Source: Clostridia bacterium
GTDB lineage: Bacteria; Bacillota; Clostridia; Lutisporales; Lutisporaceae
Direction: 5' to 3'
DNA length: 64,000 bases
Assembly: GCA_035628995.1 (NCBI GenBank)
Contig: DASPIR010000026.1
Coordinates: 1-64,000 of the forward strand
Shown here: in pieces, positions 43,397-52,714 of the stretch
Layout: each line of letters opens with the position of its first letter
Position numbering within the stretch: the first letter of the stretch is position 1
Notes under the pieces: generated by a model
The model's database searches: none
What the model saw: the letters and a program-made list of their open reading frames with translations, nothing else
Told to the model about the DNA's origin: nothing
Made by a program: the position numbers and the translations under genes

Positions 43397-45706
43397 ATGG
43401 CAAAAATTGCAGATGTATATTATAAAATTGATCCATGGAAAATTATAGAGGAGGGCTTTGATCCAAATCGGAATATGGTATCTGAGTCAATATTCTCATT
43501 GGGAAATGAGTATATGGGAGTAAGAGGATATTTTGAAGAGGGTTCATCCTGCGATAGTCTTCTTGGGAGCTATTTTAATGGCGTATATGAATTTTCCTAT
43601 GATAAAAACAAATCAGCCTATAAGGGAATCGTAGATCATACCCACTTTATGGTTAATTCAGTAGACTGGCTTTATACCAGAATATTAGTTGATGGCCAGG
43701 AGCTGAATCTAAAAACCGCTAATTTTGATAACTTTATTAGGGTATTGGATCTTGGAGAAGGCACACTTACACGTGAATTTGTTTGGAATACCCAATGTGG
43801 CAAGAGTATAAAAATCAAGTTTTTAAGATTCTTAAATATGGACAGAACTAGTGAAGGCTTTCAAAGAATTGTATTTGAGCCTATAAATTTCTCGGGAAAT
43901 GTTGGGCTCATAATGGGGTTGGATTTTGGCGCCATTCATGCTTCTGAACAGAGAAATTTTTGGAATGTAATTAAAAAAGAAGCAACTTATGACATTGCTG
44001 CAATTATTGGGAATACCCTTACTTCAAATCAAAGGGTTTTTTCAGGTTTCAAGCTTATAGCTGATAATATCATAAATAAGAGCATTTACGAGAGGGATAA
44101 AGCCATTGGTTATAAGTTTTCTTTGGCGCTTACACAAGGTGAAGCAAGCTCGGTGGATAAGCTTATATCTAATATTGTTCTAAAGGACTCGTCTTTGGAT
44201 AATGAATATCTTTGGAGCACTGGCATCAGCCAAGTTTTGGCTCAGTCAAATAAAGGACTGGATTTGGCTCTGAAAGACAATAAGGCGCTATGGAATAATA
44301 TTTGGGATAGGTTTGATATTCAAATCGATGGTGATGAAAAAAACCAGCAAGGTATTCGTTTCTGCATTTTTCAAATGCAGCAAACATATAATGGACATAA
44401 CCCTAATAATAATATTGGTGCAAAAGGCTTAACAGGTGAGGCATATAACGGGCATGCATTCTGGGATACAGAAACTTATTGCCTGCCGTTTTATATATTT
44501 AACAATTTAAAAGCTGCTAAAAATCTGTTGGAATTCAGATATAGCAATCTTGACAGGGCTATGGAACGCGCAAAGATGCTCGATGGTCAAGGGGCTTGCT
44601 ATCCAATTGCAACGTTAAATGGGGAGGAGGCTTGTGATCTTTGGCAGCATGCCAGCCTTCAATTTCAATCCAGTACTGGAGTTGCTTATGGTATTTGGCA
44701 CTATGTGCATATAAGTAATGATAAGGAGTTTTTATTTACGCACGGAGTAGAGATGCTGGTTCAAATCAGCAGATTCCTAAAGTCTCGTGGAGCATGGGGC
44801 CAAACCAGCAACCAATTTGGGTTCTTCTCAGTCATGGGGCCTGATGAGTTTCACATGATGGTGAATAATAACTGTTACACCAACTATATGGCAAAAAAAA
44901 CCTTCGATTATACATTAGATGTTCTAAAAGAAATGAAAGAAAAATCAGTGCTTCAGTATAATGAATTGAAAAAGAAAACGGGATTTACTGAGACTGAGCT
45001 TCAAAGCTTTGAAGACTGTTCGAAAAATATGCTTATACTGTTGGATGAAGATAGCAGTGTTTACGAGCAGCATGAAGGATATTTTAATCTGCCTCATATT
45101 GATGTGGATTCCATACCTGTTGAGGAATTTCCGCTCTACCACAGTTGGTCCTATGACAGGATATATCGTTCCGATATGATAAAGCAGCCTGATGTTTTGA
45201 TGTTTATGTTTTTATATAATCAAGAATTTAGTCTTAAATGCAAAAAGGCTAACTATGAATATTACGAGCCCAGGACTATTCATGAGTCCTCGCTTTCCCC
45301 ATCTGTTCATTCGATTTTTGCATCAGAGCTCCAAAGACATGAAGAAGCATTCAACTTCTTTGGCTTTGCAACTCGCATGGACCTTGACAACTATAATAGA
45401 AATACTAAAGAGGGGCTGCATACAACAAGTCTGGCCGGAGCTTGGGTAAATATTGTTTATGGCTTTGGCGGAATGAGAAGCGATGGTGAGATGCTTAAGT
45501 TTAATCCATCCATCCCTAAGGCCTGGAACAGCTATAGCTTTAGGATTGTATACAAGGATGCAGTACTATCTATAAAAGTTAATAAGCGGAGTTTAAGCTT
45601 CAGGGTTATGAATAGTAAATCTGTAACAATAGAGATATACGATGAAAAATATGAAATCGGCCCTCGGGGACTAACTATAGCGATACCGGACTGTTGGAGG
45701 GGATAG
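43397..45706 (+). CDS. GH65 phosphorylase, maltose/nigerose phosphorylase-like
   Basis: 769 residues, a full-length GH65 inverting disaccharide phosphorylase: N-terminal beta-sandwich (FSLGNEYMGVRGYFEEG), linker helices, (alpha/alpha)6 barrel and small C-terminal sheet. The general acid is Glu484 in GPDEFH. The phosphate site reads HESSLS, the form seen in maltose-type phosphorylases rather than HGSSLS. It splits an alpha-linked glucoside with phosphate to give beta-glucose 1-phosphate plus a sugar. Linkage (alpha-1,4 or alpha-1,3) cannot be decided here. Cytoplasmic. It is followed after one base by a second, different GH65 gene. Confidence 0.85.
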   Translation: MAKIADVYYKIDPWKIIEEGFDPNRNMVSESIFSLGNEYMGVRGYFEEGSSCDSLLGSYFNGVYEFSYDKNKSAYKGIVDHTHFMVNSVDWLYTRILVDGQELNLKTANFDNFIRVLDLGEGTLTREFVWNTQCGKSIKIKFLRFLNMDRTSEGFQRIVFEPINFSGNVGLIMGLDFGAIHASEQRNFWNVIKKEATYDIAAIIGNTLTSNQRVFSGFKLIADNIINKSIYERDKAIGYKFSLALTQGEASSVDKLISNIVLKDSSLDNEYLWSTGISQVLAQSNKGLDLALKDNKALWNNIWDRFDIQIDGDEKNQQGIRFCIFQMQQTYNGHNPNNNIGAKGLTGEAYNGHAFWDTETYCLPFYIFNNLKAAKNLLEFRYSNLDRAMERAKMLDGQGACYPIATLNGEEACDLWQHASLQFQSSTGVAYGIWHYVHISNDKEFLFTHGVEMLVQISRFLKSRGAWGQTSNQFGFFSVMGPDEFHMMVNNNCYTNYMAKKTFDYTLDVLKEMKEKSVLQYNELKKKTGFTETELQSFEDCSKNMLILLDEDSSVYEQHEGYFNLPHIDVDSIPVEEFPLYHSWSYDRIYRSDMIKQPDVLMFMFLYNQEFSLKCKKANYEYYEPRTIHESSLSPSVHSIFASELQRHEEAFNFFGFATRMDLDNYNRNTKEGLHTTSLAGAWVNIVYGFGGMRSDGEMLKFNPSIPKAWNSYSFRIVYKDAVLSIKVNKRSLSFRVMNSKSVTIEIYDEKYEIGPRGLTIAIPDCWRG

Positions 45707-45707
45707 T

Positions 45708-47927
45708 ATGTCATGGACTGTTTATGAAGAAGGGTATAACAGTAATAATATAGTTGGCAATGGAAACAAGTTTATTACTGGCAATGGATATATGGGCTTC
45801 CGCGGTACTATGGAGGAATATACTAAAAATGAGCTTGTTGCCTGCAATATCTCTAATCTTTATGACAAGCAGGGTGATAATTGGCGTGAGCCAATCAATT
45901 CCCCTAATGGTTTTTTTACTACCTTAACTGTTGAGGGCAAAGAAATTGGACTTCTGCAGCAGGAACCGGCAGAACATGTACAAACACTTGATATTAAAGA
46001 AGGGCTTCATAGAAGGAATACAGTGTGGAGTACAGAATGTGGTGTAGTAAATGTTAAGGCAGAGCGGTTTGTCAGCCTATCTGATGTCCATCTGATGTGT
46101 CTCAAGTATGCCGTAGCTGTAGAAAAAGGTTGTAAATTAGTCATTAAGACGGGTATAGATGGAGATGTATGGGATATTAACGGTCCTCATCTAGAAGATT
46201 ATATTTTATATGAAGCAGAGGGAATACTGAGGGTTTCCACCAGGACTCAGGAATTAAAGGTTCCTGTAGTAGTAGCAGAAGCCTGTATAAAAAGCTTTGA
46301 AGCAGAGGAAGTTATTGAAAAGAGCGAAAAGGGTATTTTCCGCATTATAAAAATCAACGCAGAGCCTAAGGTAGAATACACCATTTATAAATATATTTCA
46401 GTGTATACTGGAAATGATGAAACTTCCAATATTCAGGAGGACTGTGCAGCTTTAGCTTTGAAGGCTGCTGCAGCGAGTTATGCTAAGGTTTATAATGAGC
46501 ATAAATTAAAGTGGAAGGCTAGATGGGAAGCTTCCGATGTAATTATTGAGGGAGATGAGGGCGATCAGTTAGCCCTCCGATATAGCATTTACCAGCTTCA
46601 AATTATAGCACCTTTGCATTCACAAGGACAATCAATACCTGCCAGAGGACTTTCAGGACAAACCTATAAAGGCGCAATATTTTGGGATACTGAGATGTTT
46701 ATGCTCCCATTCTTTCTTCATACAGCTCCTGAGGTAGCCAGAAATTTAATAAGCTATAGAATAAAAACCTTAGATGGAGCCAGAAAAAAAGCAGCCCATT
46801 ATGGTTATAGAGGAGCCTTCTATGCCTGGGAAAGCCAAGAAAGCGGCGAAGATGCCTGCAGTGATTTTAATGTTACTGATGTTTTCACAGGGCGGCCTGT
46901 CAAGACTTATTTCAAGGATAAGCAAGTCCACATAAGTGCTGCTGTGGCCTATGCAATATGGGAAGTCTATGAATTTACCGGGGATATAAGCATACTTATA
47001 AATGGGGGTGCTGAGGTAATCCTTGAATGTGCAAGATTCTTTTACTCTTATGCCTACTACAAAGAGGATAAGGATAGATATGAAATATTGGATGTCATAG
47101 GTCCGGATGAGTATCATGAAAGAGTAAATAATAATGCTTACACAAATAAGATGGTTTATCATACATTAGATGTTGCATTGCAAGCTTTAGAACTACTAAA
47201 AAGTGAATATCCCAGGGAGTATGAAGTGCTTATTTCGAAGCTTGATTATAGTAAGGAAGTTGCAAACATCATTAAGCTTAAAGAAAAGCTTTACATAGTG
47301 GAGCCTGATGAAAAAACACTTATAATAGAACAGTTTGATGGTTATAACAGACTGGAAGAATGCTGTTTAGCTGAAGTTAAAAGCAGGATGCTTGACCCTA
47401 AGGAATACTGGGGTGGTGGACATGGGGTTGCAACAAACACTAAGATTATTAAACAGGCTGATGTAGTGTTTATGCTTTATCTATTTAGGAATGAGTATTC
47501 TCAAGAAGTTTTGAGGGCCAACTGGACTTACTATGAACCAACGACAGAGCATGGCTCCAGTCTAAGCCCATGTATATACTCACTTCTTTCCTGTGAAATA
47601 GGAAATGAAGAGTGGGCATATCCATTTTTTGTTAAGAGCGCAAACGTTGACTTGAGTGGTGAATCCAAGCAGTTTGCAGGCTCAATATATATAGGTGGTA
47701 CACATCCTGCAGCTAGTGGAGGAGCTTGGATGGCAGCGGTTTTAGGCTTTGCAGGGTTAAATGTCCGCGCTGGCAAAATTACTGTCAGCCCTAATCTGCC
47801 TAAAAAGTGGAGCAGACTTGCTTTCAACATCACTGTAAGAGGAGAAAAATACTTTATAGATATTACCCATGATAATCAGCAAATTCAAAAAATATGTCCT
47901 ACCATATTTTTTGAATTTGCTGTATAA
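45708..47927 (+). CDS. GH65 phosphorylase, kojibiose phosphorylase-like
   Basis: 739 residues with the same architecture as its neighbour but clearly a different subfamily. NKFITGNGYMGFRGTMEEY opens the beta-sandwich, the general acid is Glu468 in VIGPDEYHERVNNNAYTN, and the phosphate site is HGSSLSPC, as in kojibiose and trehalose-type phosphorylases. The product is expected to be beta-glucose 1-phosphate. Translation is probably coupled to the upstream gene (start 2 bp after its stop, GGAGGGG before it). Together the two enzymes could degrade mixed-linkage alpha-gluco-oligosaccharides taken up by the ABC transporter. Confidence 0.85.
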   Translation: MSWTVYEEGYNSNNIVGNGNKFITGNGYMGFRGTMEEYTKNELVACNISNLYDKQGDNWREPINSPNGFFTTLTVEGKEIGLLQQEPAEHVQTLDIKEGLHRRNTVWSTECGVVNVKAERFVSLSDVHLMCLKYAVAVEKGCKLVIKTGIDGDVWDINGPHLEDYILYEAEGILRVSTRTQELKVPVVVAEACIKSFEAEEVIEKSEKGIFRIIKINAEPKVEYTIYKYISVYTGNDETSNIQEDCAALALKAAAASYAKVYNEHKLKWKARWEASDVIIEGDEGDQLALRYSIYQLQIIAPLHSQGQSIPARGLSGQTYKGAIFWDTEMFMLPFFLHTAPEVARNLISYRIKTLDGARKKAAHYGYRGAFYAWESQESGEDACSDFNVTDVFTGRPVKTYFKDKQVHISAAVAYAIWEVYEFTGDISILINGGAEVILECARFFYSYAYYKEDKDRYEILDVIGPDEYHERVNNNAYTNKMVYHTLDVALQALELLKSEYPREYEVLISKLDYSKEVANIIKLKEKLYIVEPDEKTLIIEQFDGYNRLEECCLAEVKSRMLDPKEYWGGGHGVATNTKIIKQADVVFMLYLFRNEYSQEVLRANWTYYEPTTEHGSSLSPCIYSLLSCEIGNEEWAYPFFVKSANVDLSGESKQFAGSIYIGGTHPAASGGAWMAAVLGFAGLNVRAGKITVSPNLPKKWSRLAFNITVRGEKYFIDITHDNQQIQKICPTIFFEFAV

Positions 47928-48025
47928 TATAATAAACTGTTTTAACTAACAGTGGTTTAGTTGGAAAGTCTATACAGAAACAGCAAATTTGAGGCTTATT
48001 GATTAAAATTATAGGAGGGAATATC

Positions 48026-48115
48026 ATGGGAGATAAGAATCCAAAACCAAAAAGCGAGGACAAGAAAAAGCCAAAAGAGGACAAGGTAAAGAAGGAAAAA
48101 AAGAAATACGCTTAA
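48026..48115 (+). CDS. Small lysine-rich protein, 29 residues
   Basis: An ATG preceded by a strong TAGGAGGG opens a 29-codon frame, MGDKNPKPKSEDKKKPKED followed by KVKKEKKKYA. Nearly half the residues are lysine. The strong ribosome binding site and biased composition suggest a true gene, and similar tiny basic proteins occur in clostridia. It may bind nucleic acid or acidic surfaces, but the function is unknown. Confidence 0.6.
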   Translation: MGDKNPKPKSEDKKKPKEDKVKKEKKKYA

Positions 48116-48128
48116 ACAAAAAAAGAAG

Positions 48129-48203
48129 AGTGCCAGGTGCAAAAGTTATTAGGGTATTTGAACCAAAAGAAATTATAACTTAATAACTTTTACACCTGGC
48201 ACT
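48129..48203. repeat. REP-like long inverted repeat
   Basis: 23-bp arms (one mismatch) AGTGCCAGGTG-C-AAAAGTTATTA and its complement enclose a 29-nt AT-rich loop. Arms ending in GTGCCAGGTGC resemble the repeats mobilised by single-domain Y1 transposases. It also sits where a terminator would be expected, 14 bp after a small gene. Confidence 0.7.
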
Positions 48204-48361
48204 TATTATTATAGAAATACTAGAGATACTGTTTATCTCAGAGAACACACTCAAGATTCTAAATTTTAAAATTATTGATAACTGCATAAAACAATATATT
48301 GCAAATGTATAGCTGAAATGATATCCTAATATGCAGATGGTGTTGGAAAATACCCATCTGT

Positions 48362-48465
48362 TAAAGGGGAGTAACTACCTAGTATAGGAGATAAAGTCAA
48401 CAACCGGTAGAGTGATAACACTACCTGGCTTTATCCTTTGATTAGTCAAAGATGTAAGACCTTTA
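48362..48465 (+). promoter_or_regulatory. yybP-ykoY manganese riboswitch aptamer
   Basis: The conserved AAAGGGGAGTAACTACC and GATAAAGTCAACAACCGGTAG are present, with closing CTACCTGGCTTTATC. P1 forms between TAAAGG (48362-48367) and CCTTTA (48460-48465). The 3' strand of P1 is also the left arm of the following terminator, so Mn2+ binding should prevent termination and switch the ATPase on. Confidence 0.9.
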
Positions 48466-48511
48466 GCAATATTTTATCTTTTGGGATAGAATGCTGCTAA
48501 AGGTCTTTTTG
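48457..48511 (+). terminator. Riboswitch-controlled terminator
   Basis: AGACCTTTAGCA (48457-48468) pairs perfectly with TGCTAAAGGTCT (48495-48506), followed by TTTTT. It competes with aptamer helix P1. Confidence 0.9.
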
Positions 48512-48668
48512 TATAGGTTTTGGATTTTTAGAATGATTAAATCTATTATAAGGAGGTGGATAATATAAAGGGAATATGTTGAGCATATAAATAAGATTTA
48601 AATGAATTTATAAGATTAAAAAGTATTAAGTTAAATTATTATTCACACTGAAGGGAGAGGGACTGTAT

Positions 48669-51335
48669 ATGTGGTTTTCTATATCAAAGGAAGAAGTACT
48701 CAAAGAACTTAATGTAAACCCAGTCACGGGGCTGTCTAAAGACGAAGTGAAGGCAAGGCTTGAAAAGTATGGTGAAAATAAACTTAAGGGGAAGCCAAAG
48801 AAAAGCTTAATTTCATTATTCTTCGCACAGCTCCAGGATATGCTTATATATGTTCTATTGGGTGCAGCGGTGATTACTGTAGTAATTGGAGAATATGTAG
48901 ACGCAATTATTATACTGTTGGTTGTAGTTTTGAATGCGGTTATAGGTGTGATTCAAGAGTATAAGGCTGAAAAAGCTATTGAAGCTTTACAAAAAATGAC
49001 AACCCCTAAAGCTTTAATAAGACGAGACAGTGAAGTTAGAGAGATTAACTCTGAAGAGATAGTACCGGGGGACATTATAGTTTTAGATGCCGGAAGATAT
49101 ATACCTGCGGATATCAGACTTATAGAAAGCGCTAACTTGCAGATTGAAGAATCAGCCTTAACAGGTGAATCAGTACCATCAGAAAAGAATGCAAATGATA
49201 TTCATGAAGATCCGAAAACGCCAATAGGGGATAAATCAAATATGGCATTTATGTCTACCCTGACTACATACGGCAGAGGTGAAGGTGTAGTAGTCGGAAC
49301 GGCGATGGAGACTGAAATAGGGAAAATTGCTAAAATACTTGATGAAGATATCGAAGAAATGACCCCCCTTCAAAAGAGACTGGATGAGCTGGGCAGGATA
49401 CTGGGATTCTTAGCTATTGGCATATGTGTACTAATATTTATAATAGCTCTATTCCAGAAGAGAGATTTATTTGAAATGTTCCTTACTGCAATAAGCTTAG
49501 CTGTTGCCGCTATTCCGGAAGGACTTCCTGCAATAGTTGCAATAGTTCTTGCTCTTGGTGTAACAAGAATGTCGAAGATAAATGCCATAGTTAAAAAACT
49601 GCCTGCTGTTGAGACCTTGGGTTCTGTAAACATAATATGCTCTGATAAAACAGGCACGTTAACTCAAAATAAGATGACAGTTGTGAAATTCTATACGTTA
49701 GAAAGCCTGAAGGATGTTCCTTCAGAGGGAAAAGGATTTGATGCAGGAAAAGATGCCAGGGAATTAATGAAATCCTTCGTGCTATGCTCAGATGCTACCT
49801 ATGAAAATGGACAGAGCACAGGAGATCCTACTGAAGTTGCTTTGGTTATACTGGGTGACAGATATAATCTGGAAAGAAGAACACTGCACTCCGAATATAA
49901 AAGAGTTGGCGAAAAGCCCTTTGATTCAGATAGAAAACTTATGTCAACGTTAAATGAAGAAGAAAGTGGATATAGGATTCATACTAAGGGTGCTATAGAC
50001 AATATTCTAAAGATTTCAAAGAATGCTTTAGTTAATGGTGTTATTGTTCCATTAACTGAAGAAATGAAAGCAAGCTACCTGAAGGTGGCAGAAGAAATGT
50101 CAGATGATGCATTGAGAGTTCTGGGTGCAGCATTTAGAGATGTTGATTGCATAATTGATCCGAGCGAAATGGAAAAGGATTTAACTGTTATTGGAATAGT
50201 CGGTATGATAGATCCTCCGAGACTTGAAGTTAAGGACTCAATAATTGAAGCTAAGCGGGCTGGTATTACCCCGGTAATGATAACCGGAGATCACAAGAAT
50301 ACAGCGGTTGCCATTGCAAAGGAGCTTGGAATTGCAGCATCTATAGAACAGAGTATTACTGGTGCCGAAATAGATGAATTATCAGAGGTCGAGTTTTCAA
50401 AAAGAATAAATAATTATAGAGTATTCGCGAGAGTATCTCCTGAGCATAAGGTTAAGATAGTTAAGGCTTATAAGGCACAAGGAAATATTGTTTCTATGAC
50501 AGGAGACGGAGTCAATGATGCACCTTCATTAAAGAATGCAGATATTGGTGTTGCTATGGGTATCACAGGCACTGACGTCTCTAAGGGCGCTAGTGATATG
50601 ATACTTACTGATGATAACTTTACAACTATAGTTCGTGCTATAGAAGAAGGAAGAAACATTTACAGCAACATTAAGAAGTCAGTAATATTCCTTCTTTCAT
50701 GCAACCTTGGAGAAGTTATTGCAGTATTTGCTTCAGTACTGTTCTTCTGGCCGGTACCACTAATGCCAACACAGATTTTGTGGATAAATTTAATAACCGA
50801 TACACTTCCAGCTATTGCCCTTGGTATAGACCCCGGTGATAAGGATGTTATGAAAAAGAAGCCAAGAGATCCAAAAGAAAGCTTCTTTGCAAAAGGTGCT
50901 GGATATAGAGCTGTAATTGGTGGTACATTAATCGGGGTGCTTACTCTTGCTGCCTTCTACTTTGGATTAAGTGAATATGGATATAGCTTAGGCTCGGAGA
51001 ATATACCGGAACATGTATTAACATATGCCAGAACAATGGCATTTGTGGTTCTCGCAGGTTCACAGCTATTCTATTCACTAACAATGAGAAATTCAACCAA
51101 ATCAATATTCAAGGTAGGATTATTCTCTAACATATACCTGGTTGGTGCTATAGTAATCGGTTTTATACTACAGCTTGGAGTCATTTCAGTGCCTTTCCTT
51201 GCAAGCGCATTTAAGGTTCAAATGCTTTCGGGAAGAGACTGGATACTAGTTATACTATTTGCTTTAGTGCCTCTTGCAGTAAATGAAGTAATTAAGCTGT
51301 TTGCAAGACTAAAGGAAAGCAATAATAAGAGTTAA
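48669..51335 (+). CDS. P-type cation ATPase (Ca2+/Mn2+ exporter), P2 type
   Basis: 888 residues, a P2A-like ATPase: cytoplasmic N-terminus, actuator domain with TGES (ESALTGESVPSEK), M4 PEGLP metal-binding motif (AAIPEGLPAIVAIV), phosphorylated Asp326 in CSDKTGTLTQNKM, nucleotide-binding domain with KGA, hinge MTGDGVNDAPSLKNADIGVAMG, and about ten membrane segments. By homology it would be called a calcium pump, but the manganese riboswitch upstream argues that it exports Mn2+ when that metal is in excess, as for the yybP-ykoY-controlled P-type ATPases of lactococci. Monocistronic. Confidence 0.9.
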   Translation: MWFSISKEEVLKELNVNPVTGLSKDEVKARLEKYGENKLKGKPKKSLISLFFAQLQDMLIYVLLGAAVITVVIGEYVDAIIILLVVVLNAVIGVIQEYKAEKAIEALQKMTTPKALIRRDSEVREINSEEIVPGDIIVLDAGRYIPADIRLIESANLQIEESALTGESVPSEKNANDIHEDPKTPIGDKSNMAFMSTLTTYGRGEGVVVGTAMETEIGKIAKILDEDIEEMTPLQKRLDELGRILGFLAIGICVLIFIIALFQKRDLFEMFLTAISLAVAAIPEGLPAIVAIVLALGVTRMSKINAIVKKLPAVETLGSVNIICSDKTGTLTQNKMTVVKFYTLESLKDVPSEGKGFDAGKDARELMKSFVLCSDATYENGQSTGDPTEVALVILGDRYNLERRTLHSEYKRVGEKPFDSDRKLMSTLNEEESGYRIHTKGAIDNILKISKNALVNGVIVPLTEEMKASYLKVAEEMSDDALRVLGAAFRDVDCIIDPSEMEKDLTVIGIVGMIDPPRLEVKDSIIEAKRAGITPVMITGDHKNTAVAIAKELGIAASIEQSITGAEIDELSEVEFSKRINNYRVFARVSPEHKVKIVKAYKAQGNIVSMTGDGVNDAPSLKNADIGVAMGITGTDVSKGASDMILTDDNFTTIVRAIEEGRNIYSNIKKSVIFLLSCNLGEVIAVFASVLFFWPVPLMPTQILWINLITDTLPAIALGIDPGDKDVMKKKPRDPKESFFAKGAGYRAVIGGTLIGVLTLAAFYFGLSEYGYSLGSENIPEHVLTYARTMAFVVLAGSQLFYSLTMRNSTKSIFKVGLFSNIYLVGAIVIGFILQLGVISVPFLASAFKVQMLSGRDWILVILFALVPLAVNEVIKLFARLKESNNKS

Positions 51336-51356
51336 ATATTAATCTTTAGTATTCAG

Positions 51357-51405
51357 GGAGCCAGCTTCTTTACATTTCACAATTGTAAGGAAGCTGGCTC
51401 CTTGC
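51357..51405 (+). terminator. ATPase gene terminator
   Basis: GGAGCCAGCTTC pairs perfectly with GAAGCTGGCTCC around a 21-nt loop that itself contains TTACA/TTGTAA. Confidence 0.8.
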
Positions 51406-51426
51406 AAGTTTTTGGGACGGTTGCTT

Positions 51427-51455
51427 TTGCTTTGGCTTTTTCAAAATGGTATAAT
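51427..51455 (+). promoter_or_regulatory. cvfB promoter
   Basis: TTGCTT (51427-51432), 17-bp spacer, extended -10 TGGTATAAT ending at 51455. A tiny frame of nine codons behind GAGGTGG follows at 51474 but is not annotated as a gene. Confidence 0.75.
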
Positions 51456-51587
51456 ATTACTTGAGGTGGATAATATGTCAGGCAGTAAAGAATTCAGAGC
51501 CTGAAGGATTATTGCCATTAAGAAATATTAAATGGGCAAAGAGGATATATTAAATACAATTAATATATAAGTAAAGGAAGGTACATA

Positions 51588-52424
51588 ATGATAGAATTAG
51601 GTGAAATGCAAAAGCTTGAGGTAATTAGAACGACTAAAATTGGCGCGTTTCTGAATACTGAATATGGAAGAGATCAGGAAGATATTCTGCTGCCGATGAA
51701 CCAGGTGCCACAAGGCATTGAAATAGGAGACGAAATTGAAGTATTTGTTTATAAGGATTCGGAAGACAGAATGATAGCAACTATGAAAAAGCCAAAGATA
51801 ACAATGGGAGAGTTTGCGCTGCTTGAGGTAGTAGATAATTCGAAAATTGGTGCTTTTATGGATTGGGGTTTGGAGAAGGACTTGCTGCTGCCTTTTAAGG
51901 AACAGACATATGAAGTGGAAAAGGATGGGTCCTATTTAGTGGGATTATATATAGATAAGAGCAGCAGATTATGCGCTACTATGGATATATACAAGCTATT
52001 GAGCACAGAATCACCTTATAAGGAAAATGACAGGGTTAATGGAACCATCTATCAGATCAATGAGGACATGGGAGCTTTTGTAGCTGTGAATAATAAATAC
52101 AGCGGGTTGATACCTAAAAAGGAATTCTATGGTGAATATAAGTGCGGGGATAGCGTAGAGGTTAGAATAAAGAAGGTCAGAGAAGACGGAAAATTGGAAT
52201 TGAGTTTAAGAAAAGAAGCTTATAATCAAATGGATGATGATGCCATAATGATTTTAGACAGACTGGCATCAAACGGGGGTAAGCTGGCATTAAATGATAA
52301 CAGCCGGCCAGAGGATATAAATGCGGAGCTGAAGATGAGTAAAAGTGCGTTTAAAAGAGCTGTTGGAAAACTTCTTAAGGAAAGAAAAATCAAAATAACC
52401 GAACAAGGTATTGAAACAGTCTAA
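51588..52424 (+). CDS. cvfB: CvfB family S1-domain RNA-binding protein
   Basis: 278 residues. Three S1-like beta-barrel repeats (about residues 1-65, 70-135 and 145-210; IGAFLNTEYGRDQEDILLP, IGAFMDWGLEKDLLLP, MGAFVAVNNKYSGLIPKKEF), followed by a C-terminal winged helix (MILDRLASNGGKLALNDNSRPEDINAELKMSKSAFKRAVGKLLKERKI). This is the exact architecture of CvfB/YitL, an RNA-binding regulator of virulence and growth in staphylococci. RBS AAGGAAGG. Probably cytoplasmic and constitutive. Confidence 0.9.
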   Translation: MIELGEMQKLEVIRTTKIGAFLNTEYGRDQEDILLPMNQVPQGIEIGDEIEVFVYKDSEDRMIATMKKPKITMGEFALLEVVDNSKIGAFMDWGLEKDLLLPFKEQTYEVEKDGSYLVGLYIDKSSRLCATMDIYKLLSTESPYKENDRVNGTIYQINEDMGAFVAVNNKYSGLIPKKEFYGEYKCGDSVEVRIKKVREDGKLELSLRKEAYNQMDDDAIMILDRLASNGGKLALNDNSRPEDINAELKMSKSAFKRAVGKLLKERKIKITEQGIETV

Positions 52425-52535
52425 GAAGTGCACTCAAAGCTAACCTATGTAATGGACAAATGTGGTATAATTAGTGTGTACAGCACTTGAAGGTGACGGA
52501 TTATATAGTTGATATTGAGAAAGGGAGAGTAAAAA

Positions 52536-52691
52536 ATGTCAAATAAAAATATTGAAGCTATGAAAAAGATAATTGAAGAAAAGAAAAAAAAGAGCTCAGA
52601 ACAAGGTGGAATTCCTAGAGCCAATGCGGATATAACGGAAATTAGAGAAAGTTACAAAAAGAACAAAAAAGGCGGGTTATTTGATAAATAG
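52536..52691 (+). CDS. Small charged protein, 51 residues
   Basis: The frame MSNKNIEAMKKIIEEKKKKS ... GGLFDK has a good AGGGAGAG ribosome binding site 8 nt upstream and 51 codons. Its composition (Lys/Glu-rich helix, then a Gly-containing tail) and the C-terminal GGLFDK look protein-like rather than random. It lies between cvfB and ywbE on the same strand and is probably cotranscribed with ywbE, 23 bp downstream. Function unknown. Confidence 0.7.
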   Translation: MSNKNIEAMKKIIEEKKKKSSEQGGIPRANADITEIRESYKKNKKGGLFDK

Positions 52692-52714
52692 AATTACTCC
52701 GGAGGAGATAGACC

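Larger units (their letters stand above)
48116..48668. other. Intergenic region: REP-like palindrome and manganese riboswitch
   Basis: Contains the long inverted repeat at 48129-48203, a hairpin CAGATGG/CCATCTG at 48334-48360, the yybP-ykoY aptamer and its terminator, then about 155 bp of leader before the ATPase start. Confidence 0.8.

Noticed and set aside
51474-51503. Nine-codon frame MSGSKEFRA behind GAGGTGG upstream of cvfB
   Set aside because: A leader peptide is possible but no regulatory codons or attenuator structure are seen.
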